Shown one piece after another: positions 1 through 5,725 of a stretch of 15,195 nt of DNA. The notes below the pieces were generated by a model. It saw nothing but the letters and a program-made list of their open reading frames with translations, was not told where the DNA came from and made no database searches. Positions within the stretch are counted from its first letter, which is position 1. Each line of letters opens with the position of its first letter. This DNA comes from JAXGYX01 sp964487355 (GTDB taxonomy: Bacteria; Bacillota; Clostridia; Saccharofermentanales; Fastidiosipilaceae). The stretch lies in the NCBI GenBank assembly GCA_964487355.1, contig CAZAPS010000036.1, positions 1 to 15,195 on the forward strand, given 5' to 3'. The position numbers were made by a program, and so were the translations under genes.

Positions 1-22
1 AATTCTGAATCAGGAGGGACAG

Positions 23-568
23 ATGGAAAAATCAGTATTCATATTAAGAGGCAGTCCAAGAAAAAATGGAAACAGCAATCAATTGACCGATGCTTTTGTC
101 GCCGGTTTAAAGGAGACAGATCTGCGGATTGAAGACTTCCATATTCAAGAGAAAAACATTTCCGGATGCATACAGTGCGATCAATGTTTCAAGGAAAAGC
201 CCTGTATCTTCGATGACGATTTCAATGTTTTCGCTCAGGCTTTGCTGGAGCATGATATTTTGGTTATCTCGTGCGGTGTGTATTGGGGAACTTTTCCGGC
301 TCAAGTGAAGATGTTCATCGACAAGCTCTACTCTTTTGCGATTTCCGAGACAAAAACCAAGGTCAGGCGAGCCATGTTGATTCTGGCCGCGGAATACGAC
401 GAACCGAACACATTTGATATGATCAACAATAGTTTCCGGGATCTGGCGGACTTTTTCGAATGGGAAGTCTTAGATCCAATTCTCTTACCCGGAGTCTACG
501 GACCGGATGACATCAAAAACACCGACGCTCCGGCATTGGCGAAAGCGAGAGGAAAAGAGTTTCATTGA
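23..568 (+). CDS. Iron-sulfur flavoprotein-like NAD(P)H/FMN reductase (flavodoxin family)
   Basis: A 181-residue soluble protein of the NADPH-dependent FMN reductase/flavodoxin fold. Residues 9-19 (RGSPRKNGNSN) form the FMN phosphate loop. A compact cysteine cluster, C49-x2-C52-x2-C55-x5-C61, matches the 4Fe-4S motif described for archaeal and clostridial Isf proteins (C-x2-C-x2-C-x4-7-C). The stretch YWGTFPAQVKMFIDKLY (87-103) is the usual flavin-side segment of this family. The expected role is cytoplasmic electron transfer or reduction of oxidised substrates; the real substrate cannot be told. The start is set by AGGAGGG at 12-18 placed just before the ATG. A paralogue lies at 6617-7168 with the same cysteine pattern. 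The upstream promoter is outside the window or absent from its first 22 bases. It is followed by its own terminator, so it is not transcribed together with the LCP gene by default. Fe-S binding is inferred from the motif only. Confidence 0.88.
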   Translation: MEKSVFILRGSPRKNGNSNQLTDAFVAGLKETDLRIEDFHIQEKNISGCIQCDQCFKEKPCIFDDDFNVFAQALLEHDILVISCGVYWGTFPAQVKMFIDKLYSFAISETKTKVRRAMLILAAEYDEPNTFDMINNSFRDLADFFEWEVLDPILLPGVYGPDDIKNTDAPALAKARGKEFH

Positions 569-572
569 TTTT

Positions 573-598
573 GAGCGGATTTGTAATCCGCTCTTTTA
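573..598 (+). terminator. Rho-independent terminator after the first flavoprotein gene
   Basis: A perfect 8-bp stem GAGCGGAT/ATCCGCTC with a 5-nt loop is followed directly by TTTTAT. It begins five bases after the stop codon at 566-568. Confidence 0.88.
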
Positions 599-674
599 TA
601 TGTCGCAATCCGAAGATCAACTTTGAAAGGATTATATTTCTCATTCTCGCCGTACTGACCGGATCCGGATTCAA

Positions 675-703
675 TTGTCCGTGTTAAAATATGATAGTAT
701 GTT
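675..703 (+). promoter_or_regulatory. Candidate promoter of the LCP-lysA-nucleotidyltransferase operon
   Basis: A TTGTCC -35 box (675-680) and a TATGTT -10 box (698-703) are separated by 17 bp, about 28 bp before the chosen ATG at 731. Each box matches the consensus in four positions. A 10-bp palindrome CCGGATCCGG at 659-668 sits just upstream. The rest of the 599-730 gap shows nothing I can name. Confidence 0.4.
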
Positions 704-730
704 CTATATCTTTTAATGCGGAGAATAACT

Positions 731-1801
731 ATGAAAAAATCAAAGTCACCGTCCCCGCCACGTAGGCGTTGGGTCACGGTTTTGGTGATCGTTCTTGGCC
801 TCGTAGTCGGTGTGTTGACTTCCGCCTGGGTGTACGTCAATGGTCTGTTGGGAAAGGTCAATTATGAGACTACACCGGACACCATCGCGATCCAGGCGAC
901 GTTCAAACCACTTGAGGATGATCGCTTGAGCGACGCGGATGAACAATTAAAGAAACTTCAGTCCGGCGATGTCATGGAAGACAGCGCGGTCACCAACATT
1001 CTTCTAATCGGCACAGATACTCGCGAACCGGGGCAGATGGCGAATTCCGACACGATGATTTTATTTTCCTACAATCGTGACACGCGAAAAATCATGCTCA
1101 CTTCATTTATGCGTGATATGTATGTCACCATTCCGGAAGTGGGAAACTATAAGATGAACCATGCCACCATGATAGGCGGTCCCGATCTGTTGCTTAAAAC
1201 TTTGGAACAAAATTTCAAGGTCAAAGTCGATCAGTACATACTGGTTGATTTTTATTCTTTTGCGAAAATTGTCGATGTGCTCGGGGGTGTGGAACTCGAG
1301 GTAACCGAAAACGAACGATTTTACCTTAACTATTCCGTACAAAAAATGAACGAAAAAGAAGGTCGCCCGGCAGATTCCGATTTATTGGATCGAGCGGGTC
1401 TTGTTAACTTGACGGGGGCTCAAGCGGTCGGCTATTCTCGTATTCGAGCGGTGGGAAACGCCGACTATCAACGCACTTCACGCCAGCGAATCGTCATGAC
1501 GAAAATCATCGAGAAATTGAAAGGCGCGAACGCCGGTGAGCTGCTGGAGGTGATGGAGGAAGTGCTGCCATATGTGACCACCAATATGGACAAAGGGCAG
1601 TTATTCTCTTATGCGAAAGAAGCGCCCACCATGTTGAAATCTCCGCTGGAGCAGTTGCGCCTGCCGGACGATGGCCTGTTTTCGAGTGTGACCATCGATG
1701 GCATGGATGTGCTGTTGCCGGATTACGCGGCGAACATCATTCAACTACAAGAGACAATATACAATCGCAACAATATTCAGCAGGCAGAAGATATAAAATA
1801 G
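731..1801 (+). CDS. LCP (LytR-CpsA-Psr) family cell-wall polymer ligase
   Basis: A 356-residue type II membrane protein. A basic, proline-rich N-terminus (KKSKSPSPPRRR) leads into one transmembrane helix at about residues 14-37, followed by an extracytoplasmic LCP domain at about 88-262. Family motifs are visible: NILLIGTDTR (89-98), NSDTMILFS (105-113), SFMRDMYV (125-132), and the arginine-rich YSRIR...DYQRTSRQR (235-253) that contacts the pyrophosphate of the lipid-linked substrate. LCP enzymes move teichoic acid, capsule or other glycopolymers from undecaprenyl pyrophosphate carriers to peptidoglycan. The frame extends to an ATG at 716, but GGAG at 720-723 followed by seven bases favours the ATG at 731. 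It is first in a likely three-gene operon; only 19 bp separate it from lysA. Which polymer it attaches cannot be read from the sequence. Confidence 0.93.
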   Translation: MKKSKSPSPPRRRWVTVLVIVLGLVVGVLTSAWVYVNGLLGKVNYETTPDTIAIQATFKPLEDDRLSDADEQLKKLQSGDVMEDSAVTNILLIGTDTREPGQMANSDTMILFSYNRDTRKIMLTSFMRDMYVTIPEVGNYKMNHATMIGGPDLLLKTLEQNFKVKVDQYILVDFYSFAKIVDVLGGVELEVTENERFYLNYSVQKMNEKEGRPADSDLLDRAGLVNLTGAQAVGYSRIRAVGNADYQRTSRQRIVMTKIIEKLKGANAGELLEVMEEVLPYVTTNMDKGQLFSYAKEAPTMLKSPLEQLRLPDDGLFSSVTIDGMDVLLPDYAANIIQLQETIYNRNNIQQAEDIK

Positions 1802-1820
1802 CAAAAAAGAGAGGACGTTT

Positions 1821-3086
1821 ATGAAAAAACCGTTTATCAATCAAGTGGATTTAGAAAAAATCGTGTCTGAATATCCGACCCCGTTTCATCTTTATGATGA
1901 AGAGGGGATCCGACGTACCGCTCGCGCGCTGAATCAGGCGTTTTCCTGGAACAAAGGATTTCGTGAATATTTCGCCGTGAAGGCGACACCCAATCCGTTC
2001 ATCTTGCAGATCTTAAAAGAGGAAGGATGCGGCGTGGACTGCTCCTCATACACCGAACTGTTAATGAGCCGAAACTGTGGATTTAAAGCCGATGAAATCA
2101 TGTTCTCCTCCAATGTCACGCCCGCCGAGGACTATCAGCTAGCTTATGATCTGAACGCGACAATCAATCTCGATGACATCACTCATATCGATTATCTGCG
2201 AGATCTGGTTGGGGAGCTGCCTAAGCGGATGAGCTGCCGATATAACCCGGGCGGTGTCTTCCAAGTGTCAAATGACATTATGGACAACCCCGGTGACGCG
2301 AAATATGGCTTCACGCTGGATCAGATGAAAGAAGGCTTCAAAAAATTAAAAGAGTACGGTGTTGAGGAATTCGGCATTCACGCGTTTTTAGTCAGCAACG
2401 CGGTCACCGATGAGTATTATCCAAAACTCGCGCGTCTACTGTTTGAGACCGCTGTGGAATTAAAAAATGAAACCGGAGCCCATATCACGTTTATCAATCT
2501 ATCCGGAGGAATCGGCATCCCGTACCGTCCCGAACAGCAACCCGTCGACATCAATGTCATTGGTGAGGCTGTCCGTGAGGTCTATGAGGACGTCCTGGTG
2601 CCGGCCGGCATGGACGATGTCGCGATTTACACTGAATTGGGCCGCTTTATGTTGGCGCCATATGGCTGTCTGGTCTCCAAAGTGCTGCATATGAAGGACA
2701 CTTATAAAAAATATGCCGGACTGGACGCCTGCGCGGCCAATCTGATGCGTCCCGCGATGTATGGCGCCTACCATCACGTCACTGTTGTCGGCAAAGAAGA
2801 TCAGCCGGATGACCATGTCTATGACGTGACCGGAGGTCTGTGTGAGAACAATGACAAGTTCGCCATCGACCGGGCCTTGCCGGAAATCGTGCCGGGTGAT
2901 TTGGTCGTCATCCACGACACCGGCGCCCACGGTTTTTCGATGGGCTATAACTACAACGGCAAGCTTCGCTCCGCTGAACTGCTTTGGACCGAAGATAAAG
3001 AGGCCAAACTGATCCGACGCGCTGAGACCGCGGGCGATTATTTCGCCACTTTTGACTTTACGGGCTTGTTTGACGACATTGAATGA
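1821..3086 (+). CDS. lysA: Diaminopimelate decarboxylase-type PLP enzyme
   Basis: A 421-residue fold-type III PLP decarboxylase, the usual length for LysA, which converts meso-diaminopimelate to lysine. Visible landmarks are the PLP lysine K54 in YFAVKATPNP, the glycine turn NLSGGIGIPY (226-235), TELGRFMLAP (271-280), NLMRPAMYGAYHH (307-319), the active-site cysteine C341 in GGLCENND, and HDTGAHGFSMGYNYN (365-379). Compared with the textbook enzyme, HIGS reads HAFL (187-190), EPGR reads ELGR (272-275) and CESGD reads CENND. I recall similar variants in clostridial homologues, so this is probably a subfamily and not a damaged gene. A different diamino-acid substrate cannot be excluded. It lies between the LCP gene and a nucleotidyltransferase, with a GAGAGGA ribosome site before its ATG, which places it in an envelope-related operon. 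Confidence 0.87.
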   Translation: MKKPFINQVDLEKIVSEYPTPFHLYDEEGIRRTARALNQAFSWNKGFREYFAVKATPNPFILQILKEEGCGVDCSSYTELLMSRNCGFKADEIMFSSNVTPAEDYQLAYDLNATINLDDITHIDYLRDLVGELPKRMSCRYNPGGVFQVSNDIMDNPGDAKYGFTLDQMKEGFKKLKEYGVEEFGIHAFLVSNAVTDEYYPKLARLLFETAVELKNETGAHITFINLSGGIGIPYRPEQQPVDINVIGEAVREVYEDVLVPAGMDDVAIYTELGRFMLAPYGCLVSKVLHMKDTYKKYAGLDACAANLMRPAMYGAYHHVTVVGKEDQPDDHVYDVTGGLCENNDKFAIDRALPEIVPGDLVVIHDTGAHGFSMGYNYNGKLRSAELLWTEDKEAKLIRRAETAGDYFATFDFTGLFDDIE

Positions 3087-3095
3087 GGTGATAAA

Positions 3096-3830
3096 ATGAT
3101 CGGACTCATCCTCGCCGCCGGCTACGCCACCAGACTGTACCCTCTGACAAAAAACAAAGCCAAAGCGCTGTTGCCGGTCAAAGGTAAGCCCATTATTGAC
3201 TATATTGTGGACCAAATGGTCACCATGCCTGACTTGTCACGGATCGTGGTCGTTTCAAATCACCGCTTCGCCGCGGACTTCATTGAATGGTCGAAGACCC
3301 GGCCTGACATCGAGATCACCGTGGTGGATGATCAGACGACGAGTGAGGAGGACAAGCTGGGCGCCATCGGTGACATGCAGTATGTGATTGACCAACTGAA
3401 TATCGACGAAGATCTGTTTGTCATCGCCGGCGACACGCTGTTCACCTACCAGCTCAAAGATTGCTGGGAGGCGTTTCGGGCATATGATGAAGATATGATT
3501 TTGGCGGGCATCCCGGACCCGCACGAAGATTTGCGCCGATTCGCAATCGCCACAGTCGATGAGGACGGAACGCTGACCTCACTTGTTGAAAAACCCGAGC
3601 GGCCGGCGTCCAATCTCGCGGTATACGCGACTTACTTCTATAAACGCCAAACACTGCCTTTGATACGCGCCTATCTTGAGGAAGGCAATTCTCCTGACGC
3701 GCCGGGCAACTTTCCGGCCTGGCTATACACGCGAAAACCCGTGAAGCTATATCGCTTTGATGGAAAATGTGTTGATATCGGCACTGTGGATTCGTACGAG
3801 GAGGTCAACCGAACCTGGCCGCTTTCCTAG
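3096..3830 (+). CDS. Sugar-phosphate nucleotidyltransferase (RmlA/LicC-like)
   Basis: A 244-residue nucleotidyltransferase of the NTP_transferase (GT-A-like) family, which joins a sugar or alcohol phosphate to an NTP with release of pyrophosphate. The nucleotide-binding N-terminus is MIGLILAAGYATRLYPLT, with GYATR in place of the commoner GxGTR. It is followed by LLPVKGKPIIDY (25-36), the metal-binding FVIAGDTLF (108-116, D113), VEKPERP (164-170) and VDIGTVDSYEEVN (226-238). The length fits single-domain enzymes without the left-handed beta-helix of GlmU. It starts nine bases after the lysA stop, with GAGGTGA as ribosome site, so the two are probably translated from one message. The product is unknown; NDP-sugar or CDP-alcohol for a wall polymer would fit the LCP neighbour. 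This pathway link is inference. Confidence 0.88.
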   Translation: MIGLILAAGYATRLYPLTKNKAKALLPVKGKPIIDYIVDQMVTMPDLSRIVVVSNHRFAADFIEWSKTRPDIEITVVDDQTTSEEDKLGAIGDMQYVIDQLNIDEDLFVIAGDTLFTYQLKDCWEAFRAYDEDMILAGIPDPHEDLRRFAIATVDEDGTLTSLVEKPERPASNLAVYATYFYKRQTLPLIRAYLEEGNSPDAPGNFPAWLYTRKPVKLYRFDGKCVDIGTVDSYEEVNRTWPLS

Positions 3831-3850
3831 CATCGGTGCGGACCTCGATT

Positions 3851-3884
3851 GAACCTTCGCGATAACAGAACCTTCGCGATAACA
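3851..3884 (+). repeat. Perfect 17-bp tandem duplication
   Basis: GAACCTTCGCGATAACA occurs twice, head to tail, with no mismatch and no spacer. Each unit contains the palindrome TCGCGA. It lies in the gap between two convergent genes and before the hairpin at 3911-3942. Confidence 0.95.
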
Positions 3885-3910
3885 GTTAGATCTCTTATAT
3901 ATTGTTTTAC

Positions 3911-3942
3911 AAACGCTCCGACCTTAACCGGCCGGGGCGTTT
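3911..3942. terminator. Hairpin between convergent genes, possible weak bidirectional terminator
   Basis: AAACGCTCCG (3911-3920) can pair with CGGGGCGTTT (3933-3942): ten pairs on the plus strand with one U-G, or nine plus one A-C mismatch on the minus strand. The loop contains the stop codon of the minus-strand lipoprotein gene (3924-3926). No long T-run follows on either strand, so termination strength is doubtful. Confidence 0.4.
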
Positions 3943-5504
3943 ACACTGTCCGGGAACTGTGCGAAAAAGCAGATCACCCCGTCATGCGTCTCGGCATACC
4001 AGGCCGAAACATGATGATCAGACGCGTCGACCGCCTGTGCCGCCAGCGAACCGACTTTGTAGCTAAGATCCTCATCGTACATGACTTTGACACTCAGCCC
4101 ATATTCATGAGCGTTGGGATCGGATCCGATGAGATTGAGAAAACTTGTCATCAGCTCGATCACATCGCCATCCTCATAGGCGTAAAGATCATTGATCTCC
4201 CAATAAGTCGAATACTCCACCGGCGCGTCCGGAACGGCGAAACTGAACACCTTATAATGAGACCGCTCGATTCCGCTGTCAGAGCGTAGAAAATAAAAGG
4301 AAGAGGCGGGTTTGTATTGGTCCTGACCGGCGGGTGGACGATCGTCCCAGGTGCAGTCCACGTTATACCATTGGTCGTTGAAATTCACTTTGTTCCAGTT
4401 GTGCAACGTCGTGCCTTCACCGATTTGTCTCGTGTCGCCATAAATTGAGATGCAAGGAAATCCCATACGCTCAACAATCATCTTGTAAGCCAAGGAATAG
4501 CCGACACATAAAGTCGAATCCCCGAGCAGGCCACTTAACGCGTTGTTTGTGTCTTTGTCGTACTGTTGACTGAAATCCACCCGGTCAATCACATAGTCGT
4601 GCGCCAGGCGCAATCTCAGATAGTCGTTGTCGGTGGCGTCGATGATTAAATCGGCAACCCGTTGCGCTTCAGTTTCCATCTCAAGAAATTTCGCGCGGCG
4701 CGCCGGCGCGCTCGTAAACTCAGGTTTGACGGCCAATGACAGCACAAAATCAGTGAACTCCACATCCTCGTCATATTCATAGTAGCGATAATTATAGATA
4801 AAACTGGCATCAACAATTTGACCCTCAGGATTGGTGTAAGTGATCGTGGTAAAATAAAAATACTCGGGATTGGAATCACGGACGGTAAAAAACATCGCGT
4901 CTAAATCCTCAAGAAACTGATTCAGATTTAAACGTTGACCGCGGAGAATCGCAGACAAGTCGATGGTGGTCGCCGCCCGCGCCAACTGGTCGTCAATATG
5001 GTCCATGATCGCGCGTCGCAGCGGGTCCTCATCTTGCTTCCAATACGGCTCGAGGTGGGTCGCCGGCCCTTGGTCAGAGGCGTTATCACCGATATTCTCC
5101 GGCAATTGATAGACATCAAGCATATTTTTAGCGATCTCATAAGGAATTTTTTTCGTCGGTTGAGCTTGACCGATGTTATCTGCGACATAGGACAAGGAGG
5201 ATGTCGGCGGGATGGATGGTTCATCGGGAAGTGAAGTGGGGCGCTCGGTGTCGGACTGAATGGCCGTGGCTCCATCTGTCGCAACGCTGGTGACAAATGG
5301 TCCGAGTGTCCACTGCGCGCTTGACCGGCGCGCTTGTTCGGTCAAACGGGTCGGTGTGATGATTTCGTTACCTAAAGTAGTCGGAAAACTTGATGATATA
5401 CCCACATCGTCTCGTTCCGCTGTTGTGATTTTAGTAAAAACACAAGACGACAAGGACAGTGAGCAAACAAGTAGGATAATCAGGATTATTGCTCTGCGCT
5501 TCAT
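3924..5504 (-). CDS. Secreted lipoprotein with a transglutaminase-like domain
   Basis: A 526-residue exported protein. Residues 1-21 are a lipoprotein signal (basic MKRR, hydrophobic IILIILLV, lipobox LSSC with C21 as lipidation site). Residues 25-115 are a Ser/Thr/Pro-rich linker typical of a tether through the wall. The region at about 295-410 is a transglutaminase/papain-like core with all three catalytic residues in family context: C333 in TLCVGYSLAY, H368 in TLHNWNKV and D383 in YNVDCTWDD. The remaining N-terminal part (120-290) resembles the alpha/beta leader seen before such domains in Clostridia; the C-terminal 110 residues are unassigned. Likely activity is peptide or isopeptide cleavage or amide transfer at the cell surface; the substrate is unknown. 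The start is supported by AGGAGA on the minus strand just upstream. It is transcribed alone, convergent to the nucleotidyltransferase gene and divergent from the FUSC gene. Confidence 0.87.
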   Translation of the reverse strand: MKRRAIILIILLVCSLSLSSCVFTKITTAERDDVGISSSFPTTLGNEIITPTRLTEQARRSSAQWTLGPFVTSVATDGATAIQSDTERPTSLPDEPSIPPTSSLSYVADNIGQAQPTKKIPYEIAKNMLDVYQLPENIGDNASDQGPATHLEPYWKQDEDPLRRAIMDHIDDQLARAATTIDLSAILRGQRLNLNQFLEDLDAMFFTVRDSNPEYFYFTTITYTNPEGQIVDASFIYNYRYYEYDEDVEFTDFVLSLAVKPEFTSAPARRAKFLEMETEAQRVADLIIDATDNDYLRLRLAHDYVIDRVDFSQQYDKDTNNALSGLLGDSTLCVGYSLAYKMIVERMGFPCISIYGDTRQIGEGTTLHNWNKVNFNDQWYNVDCTWDDRPPAGQDQYKPASSFYFLRSDSGIERSHYKVFSFAVPDAPVEYSTYWEINDLYAYEDGDVIELMTSFLNLIGSDPNAHEYGLSVKVMYDEDLSYKVGSLAAQAVDASDHHVSAWYAETHDGVICFFAQFPDSVNAPAG

Positions 5505-5552
5505 GAGTGTCTCCTATCAGCATGCAGGTGTGAACTGCAGGATACATAATTA

Positions 5553-5573
5553 TTTCCTTATAGCATATGGAAA
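5553..5573. promoter_or_regulatory. Operator-like dyad over the lipoprotein -10 box
   Basis: A 21-bp inverted repeat: TTTCC, T, TAT, centre AGC, ATA, T, GGAAA. Eight of nine arm positions pair. It covers the predicted -10 box completely, where a bound repressor would block the promoter. No factor can be named. Confidence 0.45.
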
Positions 5574-5585
5574 GGAAACACGCAA
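5557..5585 (-). promoter_or_regulatory. Candidate promoter of the transglutaminase-like lipoprotein gene
   Basis: On the minus strand TTGCGT (5580-5585) and TATAAG (5557-5562) are 17 bp apart. The start point would fall near 5550, about 45 bp before the ATG at 5504. Confidence 0.48.
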
Positions 5586-5602
5586 ATTCAAACAGATCTT
5601 TG

Positions 5603-5631
5603 TTTAAATTTTATAGATTATTGGCTAAACT
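5603..5631 (+). promoter_or_regulatory. Weak candidate promoter for the FUSC-flavoprotein gene
   Basis: TTTAAA (5603-5608) and TAAACT (5626-5631) are 17 bp apart, each with four matches to consensus. In such AT-rich DNA this can arise by chance. The leader to the TTG start at 5726 would be about 90 nt. Confidence 0.25.
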
Positions 5632-5725
5632 ATGGTTGAGATCAATCTCGGGCGTCGTGCCGGAAAACCGAAGCGAAACAAAGCGACTGTTCCGTTTGAA
5701 AATACTGAATATGAGGAAATAAGAC

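Noticed and set aside
2499..3215. A 238-codon open frame antisense to the lysA end and the nucleotidyltransferase start
   Set aside because: Both opposing genes have clear family motifs and ribosome sites; the antisense frame has neither.
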